A DNA stretch of 31,215 nucleotides, from positions 1-31,215 of the forward strand of contig CAYXUZ010000060.1 in the NCBI GenBank assembly GCA_964467705.1. Reading direction: 5' to 3'. Under the pieces are notes generated by a model. That model saw only the letters and a list, made by a program, of their open reading frames with translations. It was not told the DNA's origin and ran no database searches. Below, in pieces: positions 1 to 7,571 of this stretch. The DNA is from CAADGU01 sp964467705 (GTDB taxonomy: Bacteria > Chloroflexota > Anaerolineae > Promineifilales > Promineifilaceae). The stretch's first letter is position 1; every line of letters starts with the position of its first letter. Made by a program: the position numbers and the translations under genes.

Positions 1-2
1 CA

Positions 3-203
3 AAGGAATTTCCGCAGTCGTATCAATCAACCCCTGAACCAGCCTACGCACCACTGGTGCCGCCAACGGCGCCAGCCAATAATAACCGACGCAACATCAC
101 CATTGTGGTTGTGTTGCTGTTGTTGTTATGCTGTTGTTGTACGTTTTTGGGGTTTATGTATCAATGGGGCGGGGATTGGCTGCTGCAATATCTGGGTTTC
201 TAA
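3..203 (+). CDS. C-terminal end of a membrane protein (partial)
   Basis: An open frame enters from the left edge and stops with TAA at 201-203, giving 66 visible residues. The visible part is a Pro/Ala/Tyr-rich linker, a short Asn/Arg stretch (ANNNRR), then one very hydrophobic segment rich in Leu and with four consecutive Cys, and a short tail ending in QYLGF. This looks like a cytoplasmic linker followed by a single C-terminal membrane helix. The start and main domain lie outside the window, so no function can be given. A strong terminator follows directly. Confidence 0.6.
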   Translation, partial: KEFPQSYQSTPEPAYAPLVPPTAPANNNRRNITIVVVLLLLLCCCCTFLGFMYQWGGDWLLQYLGF

Positions 204-210
204 AACGAAA

Positions 211-238
211 AGACCGGGCTAACTGCCCGGTCTTTTTT
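211..238 (+). terminator. Rho-independent terminator, probably bidirectional
   Basis: A 9-bp GC-rich perfect stem (AGACCGGGC at 211-219 and GCCCGGTCT at 225-233) with a 5-nt loop is followed by a T tract and preceded by an A-rich tract. It lies between two convergent genes, ending the gene at the left edge and possibly also the minus-strand gene whose stop is at 237-239. Confidence 0.85.
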
Positions 239-647
239 ATTTCTCGACGATTTCGCCTTCGATGATGTTGATGTTGTTGGTCACGGCCGTTTCCTGCTCT
301 GCTTCCGGCTCTTCAATGGGGCTGTACCCATCGGCTGCCCGAATCTGGTTGAGATGTTTGATTACCACATGCTGCGGCGCTAATTCGATAAACACCTTGG
401 CCCCTACGAGCAAGATCGTCACATCATCGAGCGGGACGGTTGGCAGAAAGTCTATCGGCCAGATCACGTAAAAAACAGCCAGAAAGGGCAAAAACTTCAA
501 ATAAAAGGGCACTTCCCGGTCAAATAGCAAACGTAAGACAAGCCGGGCTTGTTGCCAGGCTTCGCGCCAGAAGCCGGGATCGCGTCGGTCAGTAGATAAA
601 GCTGATGTTGTGTTCATAGGTTCCATCTTGTTTTCAGGTTTACTCAT
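237..647 (-). CDS. DUF1232 (YkvA-like) membrane protein
   Basis: A small protein of 136 residues. Its centre carries the DUF1232/YkvA signature: a hydrophobic helix, then 'PIDFLP', then 'DDV', then a second hydrophobic stretch. The family is a widespread short membrane-associated domain of unknown function. The C-terminal third is acidic and probably unstructured. The frame is open upstream to a TTG at 654-656, but the only GGAG-like site sits 2 nt before that TTG and 11 nt before the ATG at 645-647, so I prefer the ATG. The gene stands alone, converging with the gene at the left edge. Confidence 0.75.
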   Translation of the reverse strand: MSKPENKMEPMNTTSALSTDRRDPGFWREAWQQARLVLRLLFDREVPFYLKFLPFLAVFYVIWPIDFLPTVPLDDVTILLVGAKVFIELAPQHVVIKHLNQIRAADGYSPIEEPEAEQETAVTNNINIIEGEIVEK

Positions 648-780
648 TTTATTCAACGCTCCAACATACGTTTTTGGCTGCCATTAGTTGCAACATTAAC
701 GCTAACCCGACCGCCCTGGCAAAGATTCTCATCTACCGCCGAAAAACCCATCTCCTCATCACCTTATCACTCTATTACCA

Positions 781-2091
781 TCACGGCCGTGCATAATTTG
801 TCAGCCGGGGCAGCACATCTCTGATCTCGTAATTTTGCCAATGTCCAACAGAACCGGCCGTAAAGATGGTAAACCCCATGACATAGGCATCCTTACGCAC
901 TTCCGCGTCATACCACGCCATCTGGTTCACAAAAGCCTCAGCCCCATCCCGTCCCCATCCTTCTGCCACTGCATATGCCTGAAAATCAGCCCAACCATAT
1001 CCGGGAGGGCCAGGCCGGTTGCCAATGATGCCATCAATTCCCGCTTCCGTAATCGCCAAAGGAATGACCAACCCGGCCGGCTCTAACAACTCCCGGTAAT
1101 ACCAGCGGTAGCGCAGGGTCAGTGTACCCCGGTCTGCATAACGTGGATAACCGGGCATTTCGCTGCCGTAGCCATAATTGATGACCGGCGCGCTATATTC
1201 ATGCAATGTCAGGATAGCCCCATATTGCATGGCCGTTTCAATGGCCGGGATAAACAGAGCAAACTCGTTGATTTCCGGTACGCCGGTGGCAAAACCACCA
1301 ATGGCCGTACCCAGCCCTTGCCGCGCCATTTCACGCACCCGCTCCTGCTCAAACCGGGCATACCAGCCCATGTGTTCCAGGCCAGGGTCCGGCTCATTCC
1401 ACCCTTCCCAATAATCCACGGCCGGATTCAGCCGGTATTTTGCCAGATTTTCATGGACGTATTTGCGTGCTTCCTCCTCTGGAATGCCCCGATATTGCTG
1501 ATTGGGCGTGTCCACCCGCCCAATGATAATCGTGCGCGGGGAGGATTCCTTGATGAAGGCCGCCAGGCCAAAATCATCCACCAGTTTAATGATATTCGGT
1601 TGTGTTTGCCGGATAAAATCCTCAATATGCGGGCTGTTGGGCTTGATAACGTGGATACTCAATTTGCTTTTGTGTGGGTCAATAAAAAACGGGTAATTAT
1701 ACCTGGCTATCTGGGCCGCAGGGGGGGGCGTGGAAGAGGGGGTGTAGGTGGGTGAAGGTGTGTAGGTGGCGGAGGGGGTCGGCGTATGGGATGGGATGGG
1801 GGGGGTGATGCTGGGTGTGCTGGAAGGCCCTGTTTTCCATAGCTGATTGTGATTGAGCCGGGGATCAACCGTTGCCCCAGGTGGTAAAGGGGTGAATGTT
1901 GCCGGTACTGTGGGATCGACTGTAGGTTGGGAAACGGCTAGCATCATAGCAGCGGCGCGGGTGGGCAGCATGGTAGCGGGGGGAGTGCAGGCGGAGATTA
2001 CCCATATGATAGAAGTAAAGAGTATCAGGCGCAGTCTGATAACGGCTACATGGGTCAGACGCTGTTCAGTTTCCGGGTGTTTTGGCTGCAT
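781..2091 (-). CDS. Lipoprotein with a glycosidase-like (clan A type) barrel
   Basis: A 436-residue exported lipoprotein. A hydrophobic signal segment ends in the lipobox ISAC (Cys35). A Thr/Pro/Ser-rich linker follows to about residue 125, then a globular domain. That domain has the hallmarks of a TIM-barrel glycosidase: 'GWNEPD' with Glu233 as likely acid/base and 'ITEAG' with Glu349 as likely nucleophile, 116 residues apart. The substrate cannot be deduced. It would act on the outer face of the membrane. A similarly built protein lies at 22677-23885, with its glutamates 114 residues apart. The ribosome site is weak, so the start could lie a few codons further in. The last codons read through an ACGGCCGT octamer (Arg-Pro-stop). 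Confidence 0.7.
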   Translation of the reverse strand: MQPKHPETEQRLTHVAVIRLRLILFTSIIWVISACTPPATMLPTRAAAMMLAVSQPTVDPTVPATFTPLPPGATVDPRLNHNQLWKTGPSSTPSITPPIPSHTPTPSATYTPSPTYTPSSTPPPAAQIARYNYPFFIDPHKSKLSIHVIKPNSPHIEDFIRQTQPNIIKLVDDFGLAAFIKESSPRTIIIGRVDTPNQQYRGIPEEEARKYVHENLAKYRLNPAVDYWEGWNEPDPGLEHMGWYARFEQERVREMARQGLGTAIGGFATGVPEINEFALFIPAIETAMQYGAILTLHEYSAPVINYGYGSEMPGYPRYADRGTLTLRYRWYYRELLEPAGLVIPLAITEAGIDGIIGNRPGPPGYGWADFQAYAVAEGWGRDGAEAFVNQMAWYDAEVRKDAYVMGFTIFTAGSVGHWQNYEIRDVLPRLTNYARP

Positions 2092-2148
2092 GGGCAGGAT
2101 AATACCATTCTGTTTAGCCTTATGTCAATTTTACAATTAGTACCTGCT

Positions 2149-2158
2149 NNNNNNNNNN
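2149..2158. other. Assembly gap (10 N)
   Basis: Exactly ten Ns between two divergent genes. A run of ten is a usual placeholder for a scaffold join, so the real distance and any promoter between the genes are unknown. Confidence 0.95.
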
Positions 2159-2212
2159 AGCCTTTGGATGTTTGATTGCTTCATTAGGGGGGGGTGTTAC
2201 AATTTGCTCACT

Positions 2213-3109
2213 ATGACTGCCTTGTTACTGCTTAAATTGTTTGTGGTGGTGTTGTTTTTGGTGATGTTTTTACGACGGCCGTCCCTGCCCTGGGGTATCG
2301 GTTTGTTAACGGTGACAACGGCCGTCCTTCTGGACACCATCTTAGGCACTTTTAACCGGGCGGCGCTGTTGGCTGAATTGGGCTTTTTCTTTTATTTCAT
2401 CGCTGGGGCCATCATGGGCGGTGGGCTTTTCTGGTTGTTGGGCGTTTTATGGCCCCATTTGCCCAGAGCAGCGGCAGCAACCGCCCCGGCTGTGGCGGCG
2501 CAAACCGGCGCTGTGCCCGCAGGCGGTATCGTCGAATTCGTTTCCGTTACCCCTTCAGCTAACGGTCAACCAGAACCACTGCCTGTGGTAGAAGCAGCCA
2601 CGAATCCTGATGAGGCCGCCTATGATGTGGCCGCGCTGCTGGATGATATTCAGAAACGGTTTGGTCGGGAAGATGTGCTGGATTTGATGTTTGATCTGGA
2701 AATCCCGGAGACGGCCGTGATGACCACCAACCAAAATTTACAGGCGTTAGCCCATGAGGTGGTCGTTTATGCCGCCCGCAACGGGCAAACGGCCCAGTTG
2801 GCATTGGCAATTGAGCGCATCCTGACGCCGCCGCCGCCAGAGATGTTACCCCGCCTGGAAAAGCTAACGCCTATTTCACCGCGCGCCAGTTTGCGTTATT
2901 ACCTGCTGGTTCATTTTAATCTGGAGAAGCTGCAAAAAATGGCAGCACGGCTAGGCATTGATTGGGAACAGTTAGAAGGGGCGGAAAAGCGGGGCAAGGT
3001 GCGTGAACTGCTACAATACCTTTACCGGCGCAACCGCATTGATGAATTGTTGGATTTGATGCATGAACGGACTGTGGAAACGGCCGTAAGTCCGACAGAA
3101 CACGAATGA
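2213..3109 (+). CDS. Membrane protein with two tandem death-fold-like (EAD-like) domains
   Basis: About 298 residues. Three hydrophobic helices (about 2-20, 27-45 and 58-81) anchor it. An Ala/Pro-rich linker then leads to two similar all-alpha modules at about 141-203 and 225-289. Each follows the same pattern: Phe, a helix with (E)xLxxM, 'L-x-I', a loop, then 'a-x-E-L/V-v-x-Y-x-x-R' and a final Leu-rich helix, as in 'FNLEKLQKMAARLGI' and 'VRELLQYLYRRNRIDELLDL'. This resembles the effector-associated (death/DED-like adaptor) domains described in bacterial conflict and signalling systems; the assignment is by eye only. The longer frame begins at 2168, but the ATG at 2213 begins just before the first helix. 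The stop overlaps the next start (ATGA), so the two are probably co-translated. Confidence 0.6.
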   Translation: MTALLLLKLFVVVLFLVMFLRRPSLPWGIGLLTVTTAVLLDTILGTFNRAALLAELGFFFYFIAGAIMGGGLFWLLGVLWPHLPRAAAATAPAVAAQTGAVPAGGIVEFVSVTPSANGQPEPLPVVEAATNPDEAAYDVAALLDDIQKRFGREDVLDLMFDLEIPETAVMTTNQNLQALAHEVVVYAARNGQTAQLALAIERILTPPPPEMLPRLEKLTPISPRASLRYYLLVHFNLEKLQKMAARLGIDWEQLEGAEKRGKVRELLQYLYRRNRIDELLDLMHERTVETAVSPTEHE

Positions 3110-3852
3110 TGATCCGTAAAATAGCTATGCTGGTCTGGTTGGTGTTAGGGGTGATGGTCACGGCCGTAGCTGCCCAGGACGCTTTACGCCTTTCCCTCAG
3201 CCGCGACTTTGGCGCCGGTTTTGGCGCGGAAATTCAGGGCCGCTTTTCCATGCATGTGGAAGGGCCTGATGACCTGACCCGCGTGTTATTCTTTATTGAC
3301 GACACGCAAGTGGCCGAGCAGACAGAGCCTCCCTTTCGCTACCAGTTCAGCACGGGTAATTTCCCCCCAGGTACCCATGTGTTACGGGCGGTGGGATATA
3401 CGGCCGACGGCCGTGAACTCACCTCCAACACCATCACCCCAATCTTCATCTCCAGCAGCGATGCCAACCGGCGCGTAGCCTTGACCATTGTGCCCATCAT
3501 CGCCCTGGTCATTGGTGTCGGCCTGTTCTCCTGGTGGTTAGCCAGTCGCGGGCAAAAAGGCTCCGGGCTGGCGGCCATTAACGGCCCATTTGGCGGCTCT
3601 ATTTGCCCCAAATGCCACAAACCGTTTGCCCGCCATTGGTGGGGCTTGAATGTGGTCATTGGCAAGTTTGACCGCTGCCCCCACTGCCACAAATGGAGTG
3701 TGGTGCAGCGCACCCACCCCGACCTGCTGCAAGCCGCCTATGACGCCATGCTCCAGGCCGAAAAAGGGGCAACAGACGCCTCAACGTCGTCTCCCGCAGA
3801 CCAGGAAAAAAGCTTCCGCAAACAATTGGACGACTCCCGTTTTGACAACTAA
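3106..3852 (+). CDS. Exported Ig-like protein with membrane helix and zinc ribbon
   Basis: A 248-residue protein. A signal peptide spans about residues 1-23 (TAVAAQ). A single Ig-like domain at about 28-118 has the Big_7-type pattern (FFIDDTQV ... PPFRYQF ... PGTHVLRAVGYTADG). A membrane helix lies at about 122-146. A cytoplasmic zinc ribbon is formed by CPKCH at 167-171 and CPHCH at 191-195, and the tail is polar. Layout therefore suggests a single-pass protein joining an outside beta domain to an inside metal knob. It overlaps the preceding gene by 4 nt, so it is likely a partner of that protein. Function is not recognised. Confidence 0.7.
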   Translation: MMIRKIAMLVWLVLGVMVTAVAAQDALRLSLSRDFGAGFGAEIQGRFSMHVEGPDDLTRVLFFIDDTQVAEQTEPPFRYQFSTGNFPPGTHVLRAVGYTADGRELTSNTITPIFISSSDANRRVALTIVPIIALVIGVGLFSWWLASRGQKGSGLAAINGPFGGSICPKCHKPFARHWWGLNVVIGKFDRCPHCHKWSVVQRTHPDLLQAAYDAMLQAEKGATDASTSSPADQEKSFRKQLDDSRFDN

Positions 3853-4036
3853 GTTGTCCCTCTGTCACCCCTCACCCTGCCACCTTGTCATCTGTAGTAC
3901 CCCTGGTTTACCCCCACAGTACCAGAGTAGTTCTGGTGTCATGGTGACTTTCTCCCATTGTCCAGTACCCCCCATTTCCCCTATTCTATACACAACAAAC
4001 TGACTTGCTTTTCAACTCGTTTTCCTCCTCCTTCCT

Positions 4037-4070
4037 GGCTCCGGGAACCCCCTCCCGGAGCCTCTTTTTT
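4037..4070 (+). terminator. Rho-independent terminator of the 2213-3852 operon
   Basis: A perfect 10-bp stem (GGCTCCGGGA at 4037-4046 and TCCCGGAGCC at 4053-4062) with a 6-nt loop is followed by a T-rich run. The 312-nt spacer 3853-4164 also holds a one-armed C-rich repeat (about 3857-3897, CACC/GTCA words) and the hairpin at 4101-4162; I see no gene in it. Confidence 0.85.
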
Positions 4071-4100
4071 TCTCTTTCACCTATAAACGGTCTTCTAAAA

Positions 4101-4162
4101 TTTAACCGCCAAGAGCGTGAAGGACACAAAGCGGGCAAGGGTTTGCGCCCTTTGCGGTTAAA
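4101..4162. repeat. Hairpin repeat of the 'AACCGCAAAG' type
   Basis: Outer arms TTTAACCGC (4101-4109) and GCGGTTAAA (4154-4162) are perfect complements. Between them are GCGCAAAG/CTTTGCG-like words. Read on the minus strand it begins TTAACCGCAAAGGGCGCAAA, a wording I have seen in spacer repeats of many environmental bacteria (recollection only). It starts 2 nt beyond the lspA stop and may act as that gene's 3' end. Confidence 0.5.
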
Positions 4163-4164
4163 AG

Positions 4165-4635
4165 TTACTCCTGCTCAAGCGTTACGGCCGTGCCCACCTC
4201 TCCTTTGTGCCGCTGAAAAATCGCCCCCAAAATAAATAACCCCATCCCTAAATGAATCATCATGTCCCCTACATTAAAAATGCCCACCCGCCAGGGCGTC
4301 TGAATAAAATCCAGCACTTCTCCCAACCAGATGCGGTCTACCAGATTGCCCAACGCACCACCCACCAGAATGGCTAAGCCCGCCCGTGCCAGCCATTGCT
4401 CGTGGGGCAGGCGATGAATGTAAATCACCATTCCCGCCAACACCCCCAATGTCAGCCAGCCCACCAGCGGGCCAATGCCCTGAAACAGGCCAAAAGCGAT
4501 CCCCCGGTTATGTGTCTCGACCAGTGTAAACAGAGCATTGAACTGGGTAGGGCCATGTTCGGCCAGGTAGGCGGCCGCCCACCATTTACCCAGGCGGTCG
4601 GCCAGAAATGCCAGGGGGATGAGGAGGTATATCAT
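4165..4635 (-). CDS. lspA: Lipoprotein signal peptidase (signal peptidase II)
   Basis: A 156-residue four-helix membrane aspartic protease that removes the signal peptide of prolipoproteins after lipidation of the Cys. Family motifs are present in order: 'DRLGK' near the N-terminus, 'HNRGIAFG' (42-49), 'GGALGNLVDRI' ending in catalytic Asp100, and 'FNVGDMMIHLG' with catalytic Asp124. Length is normal. Its ATG overlaps the stop of the upstream minus-strand gene (ATGA), so the two are translationally coupled. Several lipoproteins in this window (781-2091, 14995-15366, 22677-23885) would be its clients. Confidence 0.93.
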   Translation of the reverse strand: MIYLLIPLAFLADRLGKWWAAAYLAEHGPTQFNALFTLVETHNRGIAFGLFQGIGPLVGWLTLGVLAGMVIYIHRLPHEQWLARAGLAILVGGALGNLVDRIWLGEVLDFIQTPWRVGIFNVGDMMIHLGMGLFILGAIFQRHKGEVGTAVTLEQE

Positions 4636-5000
4636 TCCGTGGCCTCGGTATTCTCGGCTTCTGGGGTTTGGGATTTAGCAGCTAACTCGGCCTGTTCGGC
4701 CGCTTCATATTCCGCCTGTGTCAGGAACTTGCCGCCGGTTAGCTCATAACTGGTGATGTTGTAATTGCTGTCTAGGTACACGGCCGTTTCCATACGCCGG
4801 AAACATTTGCTGTCCACCACCGTCTTGTGCCAGACAAAACCACCCCCGTCATTCAGTAAATCATGCTGTTTATCGGCCCGCACCCGCACCCGTTTGCCAC
4901 AGTTGTCACACTGGAAATAGAAGTAAATGCCGGTCTTATCCACATACTCTCCGGCCGTTTTCTTTTCACCACCACCCAACAACTTCTTAAAAAATCCCAT
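4632..5000 (-). CDS. Small conserved-looking Cys-containing protein upstream of lspA
   Basis: About 122 residues, beginning MGFFKKLLGGG. The frame is open to 5021, but an AGGAGA site lies 6 nt before the ATG at 4998-5000, which decides the start. A 'CDNCG' pair followed later by a lone Cys in 'DSKCFRR' suggests a partial zinc-binding knob. Aromatic beta-strand-like segments (IYFYFQC) precede it, and an Ala/Glu-rich acidic tail follows. No known family is recognised. The 4-nt overlap with lspA shows a shared operon but does not by itself imply a role in lipoprotein processing. Confidence 0.7.
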   Translation of the reverse strand: MGFFKKLLGGGEKKTAGEYVDKTGIYFYFQCDNCGKRVRVRADKQHDLLNDGGGFVWHKTVVDSKCFRRMETAVYLDSNYNITSYELTGGKFLTQAEYEAAEQAELAAKSQTPEAENTEATE

Positions 5001-5079
5001 CACATTCTCCTGCTTGAGCATTTACAGACTTTGAGCTAATCTTTTGTAGAATGTACCAAAAGTTGAGTGGGGATACCAA

Positions 5080-5892
5080 ATGTCGTTGCGTGTTTTGACT
5101 TACAACATATTGGATGGGGGTCACGGCCGTGAGTCACTCATCCGCGAAGTGCTGCAAACACACCAACCGGATGTGGTCTTCCTGCAAGAGCTATTCAGCC
5201 CAACCTTTGCCCACGACCTGGCCCAAAGCCTGGATATGCAATACTTTTTTGCTGAGGGCAATTCGCGCCGCCATCTGGCATTGTTGAGTCGGTTGCCCAT
5301 TCTGGAAAGTCGCAATTATCATCCATCACCAGCCATCCATCGCGCTATTTTGTACGCCAAACTGGCTGGCCCGTTTAATGAGCCTTTACACGTTTTTGGT
5401 GTTCATCTGGCGGCCTCACCATTTTTTGTTATGGAAGGTTGGCGGTTGTGGGAAGTCAAAACCTTATTACAGCTTATCAATCCGCTTCGGTCAGAACTCT
5501 GCCTTATTGCCGGTGACTTTAACGCTTTTGCCCCTCAAGATGAGATCAACACAGCCCGATGGCCAAGATGGTTGAGATGGCTGCTGGCGCTACAAGGCGG
5601 GTGGCTGCCCCGCCACGCCATACAGAGAATGCTCAATGCAGGATTGATTGACAGTTTCCGTTCATTGCATCCTGAGGAAAGCGGATGCACCTTACCCCCA
5701 CCTGACCCAAGCGTTCGATTGGACTATATTTTTGTCAACGACAGCTTGCGCGCCCATTTGCAGAAGTGCGTGGTTGTCCATGACCCACCCGCTGTCCTGT
5801 CCGCCTCCGATCATTTCCCTGTGTTAGCTGAATTTCACGAAATTCCACCCTCTGGCGATCTCCAGGTTTTGCCGAACACATTCCAGACTTAA
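5080..5892 (+). CDS. Endonuclease/exonuclease/phosphatase family protein
   Basis: A 270-residue metal-dependent phosphodiesterase-fold enzyme. The family catalytic motifs appear in order: Asn9 in 'TYNI', Glu37 in 'LQE', His109 in 'GVHL', Asp146 and Asn148 in 'GDFNA', 'RLDYIFV' at about 213-219, and Asp244-His245 in 'SDHFPV'. There is no signal peptide or membrane helix, so it is probably cytosolic. The family includes nucleases, sphingomyelinases and inositol phosphatases, and the substrate cannot be chosen from sequence alone. Its stop shares TTAA with the stop of the convergent gene on the other strand (4-nt overlap). Confidence 0.85.
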   Translation: MSLRVLTYNILDGGHGRESLIREVLQTHQPDVVFLQELFSPTFAHDLAQSLDMQYFFAEGNSRRHLALLSRLPILESRNYHPSPAIHRAILYAKLAGPFNEPLHVFGVHLAASPFFVMEGWRLWEVKTLLQLINPLRSELCLIAGDFNAFAPQDEINTARWPRWLRWLLALQGGWLPRHAIQRMLNAGLIDSFRSLHPEESGCTLPPPDPSVRLDYIFVNDSLRAHLQKCVVVHDPPAVLSASDHFPVLAEFHEIPPSGDLQVLPNTFQT

Positions 5893-6719
5893 TACAAAAC
5901 GGCAAAGTCTTTGAATGCCCGCTCTGCCAGGTTTTTGTCTCCTGAGAACCGGACACGAGAAAGAGCTTCTTCCTGGCTAAAGCGCCCCGATGCGTAGATG
6001 TTAAAATCCAGCGCGTCCATTTCAATCGTGGCTTTGGGGTTGCCGGACCCAATTTGCCATGTGCCCCCGGCCATGCCTGTCAGCGCCAGCGTGAAGGCAC
6101 GCCCGTCTAACTTCTTTTGCAGAACGTGAGCCAGATCACGGACGACTAATTCGTTGATACGGCCGTCATGCTCCCTTGTTTGCTCAAAATGACGACCTGT
6201 CGCCCGGCAAATGTCCAGGCGATGCATCCAGGTGTCGCGGCTGTGAATCACCCACATCAGGTGACGCAGGCCGAGTCTGCCGGGAATGGGGTGGGGAATG
6301 GCTGCCCACTTAACCAGACGAAAACCATAGGCCCAATTGTGGCTGGCTTTTGGGCCGGTTTGTTTTACCTCCGCTATTAACGCTGTGGGGGTCATGTCTG
6401 CCCGTTCGGCCAGTTGTAGCGCGTTGATACTGTCTTCAATCAGTTGCCCCGGTCTGGTTTTGGGTCTGGCCGTTAACTGGCGGATCATTTCCTGGTAACT
6501 TGTGCCACTGGCAAAACCGCCAGCCTGATGCGCTACCATATCACGCACATTCCACTCCGTGCAGGCGGTGGGTTTGTGCCAATCTTCTGGATCCAGAGAT
6601 TCGACGAGATGGATAAAGCGATGAAGTGCGGTTTGCATCAGCTGGTAAGCTTCATCGGCCGTGACATACGGAATACGTTCGGCAGAAACTGTGGTTGAAG
6701 GGAAAATGGCGAGATTCAT
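5889..6719 (-). CDS. Maleylpyruvate isomerase/DinB-like family protein
   Basis: A 276-residue protein. The N-terminal half carries the pattern of the mycothiol-dependent maleylpyruvate isomerase family (TIGR03083-type, DinB-like four-helix bundle): 'W-x-K-P-T-A-C-T-E-W-N-V-R-D-M-V-A-H' at about 47-64, and 'WVIHSRDTWMHRLDICRATG' at about 155-174. These supply His residues for a metal site. The C-terminal part (FTLALTGMAGGTWQIG) resembles the SCP2-like tail of the same family. The real substrate is unknown; the family name is historical. It follows the TetR gene by 2 nt and is therefore probably controlled by it. Confidence 0.7.
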   Translation of the reverse strand: MNLAIFPSTTVSAERIPYVTADEAYQLMQTALHRFIHLVESLDPEDWHKPTACTEWNVRDMVAHQAGGFASGTSYQEMIRQLTARPKTRPGQLIEDSINALQLAERADMTPTALIAEVKQTGPKASHNWAYGFRLVKWAAIPHPIPGRLGLRHLMWVIHSRDTWMHRLDICRATGRHFEQTREHDGRINELVVRDLAHVLQKKLDGRAFTLALTGMAGGTWQIGSGNPKATIEMDALDFNIYASGRFSQEEALSRVRFSGDKNLAERAFKDFAVLY

Positions 6720-6721
6720 GG

Positions 6722-7351
6722 TTATTCACTCTCCTGTACGGGTATGACTTTTTCCAGAATGGATAAAACAATGGGCAGCAATGAACCAAATCGCCCTTGC
6801 CCAATGGGAAGATGTGGTTCGTTAGCCAGGTGCATGGCGGTGATCCCATGGGCGATGGCGATCACGAGGTTAACGATTTGCTCGCTGGACAGATCGGTTT
6901 CGACTTCATTTTTTAATTGTTCGACACGGCCGTAAGACCGGTTGAGCAATCCAAAACTCAATTCCAGGCTTTCCGGCGAGGGGACAAAACCAGGCACCGG
7001 CCGTTCAAAACAAAGCTGGTAAAGCTCAGGATTCTCCATGGCGAAAGACATGTAACCTTCAATCACCAGGCGGAGTTCATCCGGCCAGCCTGTTGACACT
7101 TCCATTAACCGGCGGTTGTGTTCATCAAAAAGCGTGAATCCCAGGCGAAAGAGCGCGTCATAAATTTCCATTTTCCCCGAGAAATAATTGTATAAGGACG
7201 GCGCGCGCATACCCATGCGCCGGGCCAGTTCCTGCATGGATAGGGCGGCGACACCTTCCTCTCGCATAATGGCTCGTGCAGCATCCAGAATCGCCTGAAC
7301 GGTAGCATCATGATTCTGTTGTCGGCGGGCGGAGGTAAACGATTTTTTCAT
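6722..7351 (-). CDS. TetR-family transcriptional regulator
   Basis: A 209-residue repressor-type protein. The N-terminal helix-turn-helix (about 15-62) shows the TetR pattern: 'AILDAARAIMREEGVAALSM', then 'ELARRMGMRAPSLYNYF' and 'KMEIYDALF'. The rest is an all-alpha ligand-binding and dimerisation domain of the WHG-containing TetR_C type (my assignment). It heads a two-gene operon with the maleylpyruvate-isomerase-like gene. Its upstream region holds a textbook promoter overlapped by a 10-bp inverted repeat, so self-repression is the simplest model. Confidence 0.88.
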   Translation of the reverse strand: MKKSFTSARRQQNHDATVQAILDAARAIMREEGVAALSMQELARRMGMRAPSLYNYFSGKMEIYDALFRLGFTLFDEHNRRLMEVSTGWPDELRLVIEGYMSFAMENPELYQLCFERPVPGFVPSPESLELSFGLLNRSYGRVEQLKNEVETDLSSEQIVNLVIAIAHGITAMHLANEPHLPIGQGRFGSLLPIVLSILEKVIPVQESE

Positions 7352-7360
7352 AGAATTTCT

Positions 7361-7409
7361 AATAGTATTAGTTTTTTATAATACTATTGGTTTTTCTGGC
7401 ATTTGTCAA
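7361..7409 (-). promoter_or_regulatory. TetR-operon promoter with overlapping operator palindrome
   Basis: On the minus strand, TTGACA (7409-7404) and TAGTAT (7386-7381) are separated by 17 nt. A perfect 10-bp inverted repeat, AATAGTATTA at 7361-7370 and TAATACTATT at 7379-7388, has an 8-nt spacer and covers the -10 box and the expected transcription start. This geometry fits a TetR dimer site that blocks its own promoter. The regulator's start codon is at 7351. Confidence 0.75.
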
Positions 7410-7528
7410 CGCCAGAAATGGACAAAAACCGTTATTCACCCGTTTACCCGCTCAGCTTACACTCACCTCGTTCGCCCAATTTGACTGCTTGTGATACACT
7501 GTCGCCATCTTATGCAAACTAAAACTGG

Positions 7529-7571
7529 CTGAGAGTGCGACTTGGCTGTGTTTATTCAAGGAGACTCTCAG
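7529..7571 (+). promoter_or_regulatory. Possible leader hairpin around the helicase ribosome-binding site
   Basis: CTGAGAGT (7529-7536) and ACTCTCAG (7564-7571) are perfect complements. The 27-nt loop holds the AAGGAG site (7558-7563), and the 3' arm takes up the spacer and the first base of the GTG start codon. Such a fold could hold the start codon closed. This is a structural inference only; an 8-bp repeat at this distance could arise by chance. Confidence 0.35.

Noticed and set aside
1201..1755. Long open frame on the plus strand (184 codons)
   Set aside because: It is antisense to the glycosidase-like lipoprotein gene, which has a signal, lipobox and catalytic motifs; the antisense product has no recognisable features and comes from the GC-rich codon pattern.
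7410..7570. Possible riboswitch or cold-shock leader before the helicase
   Set aside because: No known riboswitch core is recognisable; only the 8-bp start-codon hairpin remains as a weak structural suggestion.
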